Below are positions 20,547 through 28,035 of a stretch of 34,121 nt of DNA, one piece after another. The stretch's first letter is position 1, and each line of letters begins with the position of its first letter. Position numbers and translations under genes: made by a program. The notes under the pieces are model-generated. The model saw nothing but the letters and a program-made list of their open reading frames with translations. It searched no databases and was not told the origin of the DNA. The DNA comes from Actinomycetes bacterium (GTDB taxonomy: Bacteria; Actinomycetota; Actinomycetes; Propionibacteriales; Propionibacteriaceae), in assembly GCA_023392635.1 (NCBI GenBank), contig JAEVYS010000113.1:1-34121 (forward strand), written 5' to 3'.

Positions 20547-22271
20547 TCAGCGTCCCGGACGGGGGATCTTCCTGGTTGCCTGCGCCTCCTTGGACGCGGC
20601 AAGCTCGCGCTGCGCAGCCTCCTGCTCGGCCTTCAGCTCGTCCATGTTGAAGCTGCCGCGCAGTCCGAAGTAGACCACCGCAGCGATCGCGAGCGACCAG
20701 TACTGCGGAGCGCCCAGGATCAGCGGTGCCGTGATCAGCGCGACCATGTCGATGCCACGGAACAGGTTGACGATGAGCCCGGGAGGAAGGGCACCGGAGG
20801 CGGTGGCCATCATCGGGGTCTGGTAGTCGACCTTCTTCGCAGTCACCCAGCGCACCGCCCCGAACATCCCGGCCAGCGCCGTGATGAGGGAGACCACCAG
20901 ACCATCGACGAAGGGCCGGTCGGCACCGGTGCTCGCGATACCCACGAAGGCCGGGGTCGCCGCCAGTCCCCATGCCAGGGCGAGGCCGGCGGGCACGGCC
21001 ATGGCCGCGGTCCGCAGTTGCGCGGTCTTGAAGGGGAACGACCGGGCCAGGCCCCCGGTACGGGTGAGCACCCGCAGGCTGCCGAGGAACGGGACCAGCC
21101 CGGCGACCAGCGCCAACCCGCTGATCAGGGGGTTGAGCTGGCTCATCCGCAGGGCGTCCGCGGCGTAGGGCACGAGCAGGCTCATACCGAGCCCGAGGAA
21201 CGAGGACGGGGTGCGCCGGAGCCGTTCGACGTCGCGCCAGATCAGGGCGCCGAGGCCGAGCCCACGTCCCCTGGTCGGGCGGACGTGGCCCTTCTCGGCC
21301 ATCTTCCGCTCGACCAGGATGTCGCGGATCAGACCGAAGTCGAGGGCGAACATGGCGCCCTGCATGCCGCTGACCAGTGATCCGCCGGACACCAGCCGGG
21401 CGCGTCGGATCTGCTCCAGGCGGGCGATCGTGAGCTGCAGCAGCACCCCGAGCGCGATCAGGGCCGCCGCAGCCACCCCGGCCATCGCGAAGGTCAGGCT
21501 GCCGGCACTGGAGACGACCGAGCTGGGCAGCCAGCCGGCAGCGACCGAGACGACGACCAGGAGGACGGCGAGCGCCGCGGTGGCGAACACGGCCTGCAAC
21601 ACCCTGACGAACACGCCGCGCTCCCGCGTCTGCTCGGACGCGGCGAACGCCACCATCGCGGCGCTGCCCAGGGCGGCGGCACCACTCCAGGCAGCGACCT
21701 GCGGCCAGCTGAGCCCGGACAGGGCGCCGACCAGGGCGGTGGCCAGGCCAGCGACCCCGAACGAAAGGGCCAGCGGCGGCACCAGGCGTCCCCGCAGCAG
21801 CCGACGGCGGCTGATCGGGGCGTCCATCAACCAGAAGCCCTCGGCTGCCGAGGCGAGCACCGGCCCGAAGATTCGTGAGACACCCAGCGAGAGGGCGAAG
21901 CAGGCCAGCACCGTGGCCGAGGGCAGCAGCAGCCGGCCCGACGCGCAGGCCTCGGTGTTGCAGCCCGCGACCTGGGTCTGGGCACGGAGCACGGCGGAGG
22001 TGATCATGGCGCCGACGACGACGATGCTGAACACCATCACGTAGCTGTCCTGAAGGATCTGCCCGAGCGAGCGGGTCGCGCGGCCGTGCCGCCACACCTT
22101 CATCTCGTTGTGGAGTTCCTTCTCGTCCACCGGGAGCGGCGCGGCGTCGGGCAGGAAGAAGAACGCGCGCTCCGGCAGCACCTCGCCGCCCACCGCGGGC
22201 GGGCCCCCGGGCTCGGCGACCGCGTCCGCCGCCGGCGTGGCGCGGATCAGCTTGCGGGACTTCTTACTCAT
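20547..22271 (-). CDS. Multi-pass membrane protein, probable ABC permease subunit
   Basis: A 574-aa membrane protein partnered with the ATPase gene upstream (8-bp overlap). A hydrophilic N-terminus of about 70 residues (KELHNEMKVWRHGRATRSLGQ) precedes roughly ten to twelve hydrophobic segments in two clusters, split by a charged loop around residues 320-355 (EKGHVRPTRGRGLGLGALIWRDVERL). The tail is charged (KAEQEAAQREL). It resembles large actinobacterial ABC permeases of the type annotated as DUF6297, but that match is from memory. No substrate can be assigned. The stop is one base from the stop of the convergent HAD gene. Confidence 0.8.
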   Translation of the reverse strand: MSKKSRKLIRATPAADAVAEPGGPPAVGGEVLPERAFFFLPDAAPLPVDEKELHNEMKVWRHGRATRSLGQILQDSYVMVFSIVVVGAMITSAVLRAQTQVAGCNTEACASGRLLLPSATVLACFALSLGVSRIFGPVLASAAEGFWLMDAPISRRRLLRGRLVPPLALSFGVAGLATALVGALSGLSWPQVAAWSGAAALGSAAMVAFAASEQTRERGVFVRVLQAVFATAALAVLLVVVSVAAGWLPSSVVSSAGSLTFAMAGVAAAALIALGVLLQLTIARLEQIRRARLVSGGSLVSGMQGAMFALDFGLIRDILVERKMAEKGHVRPTRGRGLGLGALIWRDVERLRRTPSSFLGLGMSLLVPYAADALRMSQLNPLISGLALVAGLVPFLGSLRVLTRTGGLARSFPFKTAQLRTAAMAVPAGLALAWGLAATPAFVGIASTGADRPFVDGLVVSLITALAGMFGAVRWVTAKKVDYQTPMMATASGALPPGLIVNLFRGIDMVALITAPLILGAPQYWSLAIAAVVYFGLRGSFNMDELKAEQEAAQRELAASKEAQATRKIPRPGR

Positions 22272-22923
22272 CGGCGAGCACCTCGGCCCGGTCGCCCAGG
22301 CGCACCACCCGGGTGGCGACGCGCTCGACCAGCACCGGCTCGTGGCTGGCCATGACGATGGCCAGCCCGCGGGCGCGCTCGGCGACCAGGCGGGCGGCCA
22401 GCCATTCCACGCCCTCGGTGTCGAGGCGCTGCTCGGGCTCGTCGAGAATCAGGAGCTTGCGGGGACGGATGAAGGCGGTCGCCAGCGCGAGCCGGCGGCG
22501 CTGGCCCGACGACAGCGTGCCCGGGAGCTGCCCCGACTGTGGCACCAGCTGCACCTCGTGCAGCACCTCGTCGACGGCGGCGTCGGCGTCCGGGATGCCG
22601 TGGGCGCGCGCCAGCAGGTCGAGATGCTCGACGACGCTCAGGTCGGGGAAGAAGTCGAGGTCGTCGATGACCGTGGCAACGTCGCGGCGGATCTCGGGAT
22701 TGGTCTCGCTGACCCGGGTGCCGTTGACCTCGACCGTGCCGTCGTCGGGCTTGTCGGCGCCCACCAGGCACCGCAGGACCGTCGATTTGCCGGCGCCGTT
22801 GCGTCCGGTGAGAGCCACCGCCTCGCCGGCGGCCACCTCGAGGTTGAAGCCGTCCACGATCACCACGGGCCCGAAGGCCTTCTTCAGATTGGTGACCTTC
22901 AGTACCGGGGTCTTTCGCGCCAT
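22264..22923 (-). CDS. ABC transporter ATP-binding protein
   Basis: A 219-aa single-domain ABC ATPase. Walker A is GRNGAGKST (about residues 40-48), the signature is LSSGQRRRLAL, Walker B is LLILDEPE, and the switch histidine is in MASHEPV. An unusual point is that Walker B is followed by QRLDTEGVEW, as in exporter-type ATPases. It drives the membrane protein encoded directly downstream. There is no clear ribosome-binding site at the proper distance; a GAGAAT -10-like box ends 7 nt before the ATG, so the transcript may be leaderless. Confidence 0.9.
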   Translation of the reverse strand: MARKTPVLKVTNLKKAFGPVVIVDGFNLEVAAGEAVALTGRNGAGKSTVLRCLVGADKPDDGTVEVNGTRVSETNPEIRRDVATVIDDLDFFPDLSVVEHLDLLARAHGIPDADAAVDEVLHEVQLVPQSGQLPGTLSSGQRRRLALATAFIRPRKLLILDEPEQRLDTEGVEWLAARLVAERARGLAIVMASHEPVLVERVATRVVRLGDRAEVLADE

Positions 22924-22930
22924 GCCCTCG

Positions 22931-22936
22931 ATTCTC
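22931..22936 (-). promoter_or_regulatory. Candidate -10 box for ABC operon
   Basis: GAGAAT on the minus strand, 7 nt before the ATG of the ABC ATPase. It fits NANNNT rather than full TANNNT, so it is a weaker case than menF. The -35 position would coincide with the palindrome at 22945-22959. Confidence 0.35.
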
Positions 22937-22944
22937 CCCCATTC

Positions 22945-22959
22945 CGGGAACCGTTCCCG
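22945..22959. promoter_or_regulatory. Perfect palindrome between ABC operon and menG, possible operator
   Basis: CGGGAAC-C-GTTCCCG has 7-bp perfect arms with a single central base. It lies in the 118-bp divergent gap, over the -35 zone of the ABC operon promoter candidate. Its compact symmetry is typical of a dimeric repressor site, but the binding protein is unknown. Confidence 0.5.
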
Positions 22960-23028
22960 CCACCCGTCGCCGCCCGGGGGAACCGCCTGCGTCCGTGGCG
23001 ATGGTCGGTGGCTGTCCGCGCGGCGTGG

Positions 23029-23034
23029 CAGGCT
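23029..23034 (+). promoter_or_regulatory. Candidate -10 box for leaderless menG transcript
   Basis: CAGGCT ends 7 nt before the GTG at 23042. CAGGCT is a fair actinobacterial -10, and no ribosome-binding site lies between it and the start. The -35 is not clear. Confidence 0.4.
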
Positions 23035-23041
23035 GTTCCTC

Positions 23042-23746
23042 GTGCGTGGAACTGGCGAGGCCCGGGCGACCCTGGCGAGGAGGCGGGCCGAGGTGGCCGC
23101 AATGTTCGATGGCGTGGCCCCGCGCTACGACCTGGTGAACGACGTGCTCTCCCTCGGGCAGGACCGTCGCTGGCGGGCCCAGACCGTTGCTGCGGTCGCG
23201 CCCCGTCCCGGGCAGCGCATCCTCGACCTCGCCGCCGGCACCGGCACCTCGAGTCGTCCCTTCGCCGACGCCGGCGCCCTGGTGGTGGCGGCCGATCTCA
23301 GCGAGGGCATGCTCAGGGTCGGGAAGGAGCGCCAGCCCGACCTCGCCTTCGTGAACGCGGACGCGCTCGCGCTGCCGTTCGCCGACGGCTCGTTCGACGC
23401 GGTCACCATCAGCTTCGGGCTGCGCAACGTGGAGGATGTGCCGGCCGCGCTCACCGAGCTGCGGCGCGTGACCCGTCCGGGCGGACGCATCGTGATCTGC
23501 GAGTTCTCCACACCGGTGTGGAAGCCGTTCCGGCACACCTACCGCACCTACCTGGTCGGCGCGCTGCCCAAGGTGGCCGGCGTCACCTCCTCGAATCCTG
23601 CGGCCTACGACTACCTCGCCGAGTCGATCCTCGCCTGGCCCGACCAGCGCGGCCTCGCCGACCTCATGTTCGATGCGGGCTGGCGCGCGGTCGGCTGGAA
23701 GAACCTGAGCGGCGGCATCGTGGCGCTGCACCGGGCCCATGCCTGA
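23042..23746 (+). CDS. menG: Demethylmenaquinone methyltransferase
   Basis: SAM-dependent C-methyltransferase for the last step of menaquinone synthesis (UbiE/MenG family). It is 234 aa from the GTG at 23042, the usual length. Motifs: MFDGVAPRYDLVNDVLSLGQDRRWR at the N-terminus (residues 21-45), SAM motif I ILDLAAGTGTSS (60-71), AADLSEGML, VNADALALPFADGSFDAVTISFGLRNVED, and RVTRPGGRIVICEFSTP. The C-terminus LSGGIVALHRA is the normal family ending. Upstream in-frame sequence runs antisense through the ABC ATPase and is not coding. Its stop shares a base with the RecB-like nuclease start. With menF and menJ it forms a loose menaquinone set around the nuo operon. Confidence 0.93.
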   Translation: MRGTGEARATLARRRAEVAAMFDGVAPRYDLVNDVLSLGQDRRWRAQTVAAVAPRPGQRILDLAAGTGTSSRPFADAGALVVAADLSEGMLRVGKERQPDLAFVNADALALPFADGSFDAVTISFGLRNVEDVPAALTELRRVTRPGGRIVICEFSTPVWKPFRHTYRTYLVGALPKVAGVTSSNPAAYDYLAESILAWPDQRGLADLMFDAGWRAVGWKNLSGGIVALHRAHA

Positions 23747-25428
23747 TGTTCACGCTTGACCCGTACGCCGCCCGCAGCTGCCCGCTGAAGGTGCACCACA
23801 CCTTCCACCCGGGCCTCACCCGGCCGGCGCTGCCCACCGTTCCCACCCGCATCGCCGGGGGGGCCGAGTTCGCTGCGGGCGTGCTGGCGCAGGTCCTGGC
23901 CGGCTCCGGTGTGGTGCGGGACCTGCGGGCCCTGAACGGCGAGCCGAGCGAGGTGCAGGAGGAGGCGTGCCTGGCTGCCATGGCCGACGGTGCGGACGTG
24001 GTCCTCGGCGGGCTGCTGCCCCGGGACTGGACCGCCCACCGCGCGGGCCGGCCGGACCTGCTGGTACGGGACCCGGCCGGTGGCTACTTCCCCGGCATCG
24101 TCAAGTTCCAACGCGTGGTCGACCCGCGCAAGGACGAGCTCCCGTACTTCTCCAGCGAGCTGTCCGACCTCCCGGTCCGACAGGAGTCGAGCGGCTGGCG
24201 GTACCGGTGGCACTGGCGCTGGAACAACACCCTGCAGCTGGCCCACCTGTGGCGCCTGCTCGCCGCGAGCGGTCACGAGGCGGTGTCCGGGCCGTGGGCG
24301 CTCATCGTGGGCAACGACGAGTTCGCCGGACGGGGGCCCCGCGCCACGTGGGTCGACCTGTCCGAACCCGCCGTGCCGCCGCCCCCCGACCAGGTCGCCG
24401 AGGCGGCCCGGGCCGGCCGTTCCGAGCCGGTGCCCCCGGTCAGCGCCCTGGCCCGCTACGACCACGAGTTCGGGCTCCGCGTGCAGCTGGCGGAGGCCGC
24501 CGGGGCCGTCTCCCCCGAGGACCCGCCGCTGCTGCGCCCCATCGTCAGCTACGAGTGCGGGTACTGCCCGTGGTGGGCGGTGTGCCGTCCCCAGCTCGAC
24601 GACGACGACCTCAGCCTGCGCATCAACAAGTCCCCGCTCGACGCCCACGAGATCAGCGTCCTGCGCAGTGCCGGCGTCTTCACGGTCCGGCAGCTCGCCG
24701 CGAGCGACCTCGACCTGCTCCTCCCTGGCTACCTGCCCCTGGTCGCCCACCGGTCGGGAGCCGAGGAACGGCTGCGCCTCGCCCAGCGACGTTCGCAGCT
24801 GCTCCTGGAGGGACTCGAACTGGAACGCACCACCAGCGGACCGATCGACCTCCCGTCCGCTGAGCTCGAGATCGACATCGACATCGAGACCTCACGGGAC
24901 GACCGGGTCTACCTGTGGGGCTTCTGGGTCTCCGATCGCAACGGGGGCGGCAGCTACCGCGAGTTCAGCAGCTTCACCGAGCTCGACGACGCCGGCGAAC
25001 GCGCACTGGCGCGGCGGGCGATGGCCTGGCTGCGCGAGCTGGTCGCCGACACCGACGCCCTGGTGTTCCACTACTCCGACTACGAGGTCGTCCGTCTGGC
25101 GCGGCTGGCGTCGGTCGACGATCCCGACCTCCACTGGGGCGTCGAGTTCGCCAGGGACCACTTCATCGACCTCTTCGGGGTGGTGCGCCAGCACTTCTTC
25201 GGGACCAACGGTCTCGGCCTGAAGGTCGTCGCGTCCGCCGGTGCCGGCTTCTCCTGGCGGGACGAGGACCCGGGCGGCCTCAACAGCATGCGGTGGTTCG
25301 ACGAGGCGGTCCACGCCGAGGACGGAGCCGCGCGCGAGCTGGCACGCATCCGCGTCCTGGAGTACAACGAGGACGACGTGAAGGCCACCTGGCACCTGCG
25401 CCGGTGGCTGCGGGGGCTTGAGGGCTGA
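23746..25428 (+). CDS. RecB-like putative nuclease (TM0106 family)
   Basis: A 560-aa protein. The N-terminal half resembles a PD-(D/E)XK RecB-type nuclease: GRPDLLVRDPAGGYFPGIVKF supplies an Asp ... Lys arrangement, then a cysteine cluster CGYCPWWAVC (about residue 270) like those that hold Fe-S or zinc in RecB/Cas4-type proteins. The C-terminal half begins with the RNase H-like motif EIDIDIETSRDDRVYLWG (DxE), then VFHYSDYEVVRLARL and LEYNEDDVKATWHL, matching YprB-type exonuclease domains. The exact role is unknown; DNA or RNA processing is likely. ATG at 23746 overlaps the menG stop (TGATG), so it is translationally coupled to a quinone gene, an odd pairing. Confidence 0.82.
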   Translation: MFTLDPYAARSCPLKVHHTFHPGLTRPALPTVPTRIAGGAEFAAGVLAQVLAGSGVVRDLRALNGEPSEVQEEACLAAMADGADVVLGGLLPRDWTAHRAGRPDLLVRDPAGGYFPGIVKFQRVVDPRKDELPYFSSELSDLPVRQESSGWRYRWHWRWNNTLQLAHLWRLLAASGHEAVSGPWALIVGNDEFAGRGPRATWVDLSEPAVPPPPDQVAEAARAGRSEPVPPVSALARYDHEFGLRVQLAEAAGAVSPEDPPLLRPIVSYECGYCPWWAVCRPQLDDDDLSLRINKSPLDAHEISVLRSAGVFTVRQLAASDLDLLLPGYLPLVAHRSGAEERLRLAQRRSQLLLEGLELERTTSGPIDLPSAELEIDIDIETSRDDRVYLWGFWVSDRNGGGSYREFSSFTELDDAGERALARRAMAWLRELVADTDALVFHYSDYEVVRLARLASVDDPDLHWGVEFARDHFIDLFGVVRQHFFGTNGLGLKVVASAGAGFSWRDEDPGGLNSMRWFDEAVHAEDGAARELARIRVLEYNEDDVKATWHLRRWLRGLEG

Positions 25429-25460
25429 TCCTGCGCATGTCGCCGGTGCGGGGCGCCGTT

Positions 25461-25466
25461 TACCGT
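25461..25466 (+). promoter_or_regulatory. -10 box for leaderless VOC-gene transcript
   Basis: TACCGT ends 6 nt before the ATG at 25473, the same geometry as menF and the CPBP gene. A weak -35-like TGTCGC lies 17 bp upstream. It supports the ATG at 25473 over the in-frame ATG at 25437. Confidence 0.5.
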
Positions 25467-25472
25467 GGGGCC

Positions 25473-25847
25473 ATGACAGCGATGACCACCCGCATCCTGA
25501 GCGTGACCGTTCCCGTCGCGGACCAGGATCGCGCACTCGCCTTCTACACCGACGTCCTCGGCTGCGAACTCGTGCACGACTTCGAGGTCTGGCCGGGCGC
25601 CCGCCTGGTGGAGGTGGCGCCGCCGGGGTCGAGCGTGGGGTTCGTGCTGCTGCCCCCGGACAGCCAGATCCCGGTCGCCGTCCGGATGGGGACGCCGGAC
25701 GCCTACGCAGCCTTGGAGCGGCTGCGCGCGGCCTGCGTGACCCTGCACAACGACGCGGTCGTCGAACTGGAGGGGGCGCCGCCGATGTTCTTCTTCGCCG
25801 ACCCCGACGGAAACGGCCTGGTCTACCTCCAGGAGGAGGTCGACTGA
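25473..25847 (+). CDS. VOC-superfamily (glyoxalase/bleomycin-resistance fold) protein
   Basis: A 124-aa protein of the vicinal oxygen chelate fold, with paired beta-alpha-beta-beta-beta units. Signs are SVTVPVADQDRALAFYTDVLG at the start, RLVEVAPPGSSVGFVLLPP in the middle, and MFFFADPDGNGLVYLQEE at the end (the FxDPDGN motif and final metal-ligand Glu). Members include glyoxalases, dioxygenases and drug-binding proteins; the substrate cannot be told. The start is taken at 25473 because of the -10 box just upstream; ATG codons at 25437 and 25482 are alternatives. It converges on the iolH-like gene. Confidence 0.85.
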   Translation: MTAMTTRILSVTVPVADQDRALAFYTDVLGCELVHDFEVWPGARLVEVAPPGSSVGFVLLPPDSQIPVAVRMGTPDAYAALERLRAACVTLHNDAVVELEGAPPMFFFADPDGNGLVYLQEEVD

Positions 25848-25872
25848 AGGGCTGACCGCTTTCCCGGCGCGC

Positions 25873-25891
25873 GAACCGTCCCCGGTGCGTC
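25873..25891 (-). repeat. REP-like element, copy 2 (partial)
   Basis: The 19 bases GACGCACCGGGGACGGTTC on the minus strand are identical to 9342-9360. Here the second palindrome arm is not retained. It begins inside the stop codon of the iolH-like gene (TGA at 25892-25890), in the gap between convergent genes. Confidence 0.55.
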
Positions 25892-26756
25892 AGGCGTTCA
25901 GTTCCCTCTCGATACGCTCGCGCATGCGGACGTGGATGGCGTCCGCGTCCTCTTCCCACCCGAAGACCGAGACTGCGACACGGCCGTCGTAGTTGGTCTC
26001 GCGCAGGTAGCCGAACAGCTGGTCCCAGGGCACTTCGCCGTTGCCGATCTCGTTGTGCGCATGGATCCGGGCGTCCACCCCCGGCGGGTTCATGATGTAG
26101 CGGTTGCCGATGTTCGCCCTGTGGTTCCACACGTCGGCGATGTGGACGTGCGCCAGCTGGTCGCCGGCGTACTCCAGCATCTCGCGGACGTTGCCGGCCC
26201 CCTCCGAGAGGTGGAACGCGTGCGCGCAGCAGAACTCGTAGCGGAACCAGTCCTTGTTCACCCCGCGCACGATGTCGACGCAGCGGGCATTGGTCTCGAC
26301 GAAGTCGTAGGGGTGCGCCTCGACGGTGCAGGTGATGCCGTACTTCTCGAAGTCGGGCGCCAGTTCCTCGATCGAGGAGTAGAACGCCCACTCGCACTCG
26401 GTCGGACGGTTCGGGTCGCCGGAAAGCTCGGTGGCGATCATCGGCACCTCGAGGTCGTTGGCGATCTGGAGCAGCCGGCGGAAGTTGCGGACGTGCATCC
26501 GGCGCGTCCACTCGTCCGGGCTGGACCAGTTGAACACCGGGTTGAACGTCTCGATCTTCACCCCGGACTCCGCCATCGCCTTCTTCACCTTCACGATGTC
26601 GGCGTCGTTGACCTTCGGGTAGTGGTGCCACTCGTGGAAGTCCGAGCGCGGCGAGAGCTCGATGTACTCATAACCCAGGTCGGCGGCCTTGTAGCACTCC
26701 TGCGCCACCGACATGGTCGCGTGGTACATGTGCGTGTCGAGCAGGATCTTGACCAT
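25890..26756 (-). CDS. Sugar phosphate isomerase/epimerase-type TIM barrel, IolH-like
   Basis: A 288-aa xylose-isomerase-like TIM barrel. It strongly resembles actinobacterial IolH-type proteins of inositol catabolism: LGYEYIELSPRSDF, CTVEAHPYDFVE, CAHAFHLSEG, HVHIADVWNH, RYIMNPPGVDARIHAHNEIGNGEVPW and SVFGWEE carry the usual Glu/His/Asp metal ligands. The reaction of IolH is not settled; an isomerase or epimerase acting on an inositol-derived intermediate is inferred. ATG at 26756 with AAGGAG nine bases upstream. It is the last gene of the minus-strand cluster, 26 bp after the oxidoreductase. A REP-like repeat overlaps its stop. Confidence 0.83.
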   Translation of the reverse strand: MVKILLDTHMYHATMSVAQECYKAADLGYEYIELSPRSDFHEWHHYPKVNDADIVKVKKAMAESGVKIETFNPVFNWSSPDEWTRRMHVRNFRRLLQIANDLEVPMIATELSGDPNRPTECEWAFYSSIEELAPDFEKYGITCTVEAHPYDFVETNARCVDIVRGVNKDWFRYEFCCAHAFHLSEGAGNVREMLEYAGDQLAHVHIADVWNHRANIGNRYIMNPPGVDARIHAHNEIGNGEVPWDQLFGYLRETNYDGRVAVSVFGWEEDADAIHVRMRERIERELNA

Positions 26757-26782
26757 TGCGATTCTCCTTTGCCAGCCGGTGG

Positions 26783-27964
26783 TCAGGCGCCGAACGTGGT
26801 GCCGGTGACGGCGGGGACGGCGTGCCACGCCCCGTCCGCCGCGGACGCGACGACCGCCTCGTCCGCCTCGGCCGCGGCCCAGGCGTCGCCGGCGGACGGG
26901 GCAACCTGGCGTCCGGTGATGACCGACTCGAGGAACAGCTCCGCCTCGATCACCTTGGAGTCGTCGAAGCTCATCGTCTGGCCCGGGCCGGGCTGGAAGC
27001 GGGCGAAGTCGCCGTGGCCGGCGTCGCTCATCACGGACGTGTAGCCCCGATGGCTGCCCTCACCCGCGATGAGCACCTGGACGTGCTGCGGGTGCTCGAA
27101 GCTCCAGCGGACCGAGCCACGCGTGCCGTACACCTCCACCACGTACTCGGCACGCGGTCCCATCGCGACCCTGGACGACTCCAGCGTCACCAACGCGCCT
27201 GCCTCGGTGCGGGCCAGCGCCGCCACGTAGTCCTCGTTCTCCACCTCGCGGCGCTCATCGCTCACCGCGACGGCGGCGTGGCCGACGCCCACCCCGAGCG
27301 GCAGCGGACGGCTGGTGATGAACGTGTCCGTCATCGCGGTCACCTCGGTCACCCGGGTGCCGAGGACGAACTGGGCCAGGTCGATGCCGTGGCTGAGCAG
27401 GTCGCCGACCACGCCGGCGCCGGCCTGGGCGCGGGTGTAGCGCCAGGTGAACGGGCCGTCCGGGGACGACGCGTAGTCTGCGATGAGCCACACCCGGGCG
27501 TTGGTGATGCGGCCGAGCCTGCCGGAGCGCACCAGTTCGCGGGCGTGGGCGATCGCCGGCTGGTGGCGGTAGTTGAAGCCGGTGGCGGTGACCAGGCCCG
27601 CCGCCGCCGCGGCTTCCGCGATCTCGCGGCTCTGGGACGCGTTCACGCCCATCGGCTTCTCGATCCAGAACGGCGTGCCGGCCGCGATCGCCGCCATCGC
27701 GATCTCGTGGTGCAGGAAGTTGGGCGCGCAGATCGACACCGCCTCCACGCGCGGATCGTCCAGGACCTCCTGGTAGTCGGCCACCGCCCGCTCGAAGCCG
27801 AGCGCGAGCGCAGTCTCCCGGTTCGCAGGGACGGGATCAGCCGCCGCGACCAGCCGGGCCCTCACCCCCAGCTCCGGGTAGCGCTCCGACACCTGGGCGA
27901 AGCCGCGGCTGTGCAGCCGTCCCATCCAGCCCAGCGCGATCACGCCGACGCCGATTTCCTTCAT
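26783..27964 (-). CDS. Gfo/Idh/MocA-family oxidoreductase
   Basis: A 393-aa NAD(P)-dependent sugar or cyclitol dehydrogenase. The N-terminal Rossmann region is GVGVIALGWMGRLHSRGF, in which the usual second Gly is replaced (ALGWMG), as in some members. The catalytic EKP motif is in WIEKPMG, followed by ATGFNYRHQPA, and the DxxxH active-site pair is in VGDLLSHGIDLAQFVLG. The second domain is the alpha-beta fold ending VYGTRGSVRWSFEHP. It lies after a stem-loop that separates it from the ABC permease. Its role is probably the oxidation or interconversion of the transported polyol; the substrate is unknown. AAGGAAG lies upstream of the ATG. Confidence 0.88.
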   Translation of the reverse strand: MKEIGVGVIALGWMGRLHSRGFAQVSERYPELGVRARLVAAADPVPANRETALALGFERAVADYQEVLDDPRVEAVSICAPNFLHHEIAMAAIAAGTPFWIEKPMGVNASQSREIAEAAAAAGLVTATGFNYRHQPAIAHARELVRSGRLGRITNARVWLIADYASSPDGPFTWRYTRAQAGAGVVGDLLSHGIDLAQFVLGTRVTEVTAMTDTFITSRPLPLGVGVGHAAVAVSDERREVENEDYVAALARTEAGALVTLESSRVAMGPRAEYVVEVYGTRGSVRWSFEHPQHVQVLIAGEGSHRGYTSVMSDAGHGDFARFQPGPGQTMSFDDSKVIEAELFLESVITGRQVAPSAGDAWAAAEADEAVVASAADGAWHAVPAVTGTTFGA

Positions 27965-27989
27965 GTCCTGCTTCCTTGTCGTGTCAGAC

Positions 27990-28027
27990 GACGACGGCGC
28001 CCCTCAGCGATGAGAGGCGCCGTCGTC
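27990..28027 (-). terminator. Stem-loop after the ABC permease gene
   Basis: A 16-bp stem, 27990-28005 with 28012-28027, and a 6-nt loop. The single non-Watson-Crick position is C/A on the plus strand, which is a G-U pair in minus-strand RNA. It starts 8 nt after the permease stop. There is no T-tract, so it may be a partial terminator or an mRNA-stabilising element. Confidence 0.65.
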
Positions 28028-28035
28028 GAGGTGGC

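Noticed and set aside
22108..25428. An 1106-codon open frame on plus ahead of the RecB-like nuclease
   Set aside because: The first half is antisense to the ABC genes and out of frame with menG. Recognisable protein begins at the ATG at 23746.
27990..28027. Calling the stem-loops classical rho-independent terminators
   Set aside because: None has a T-tract after the stem in the transcribed direction. They are listed as stem-loops with uncertain function.
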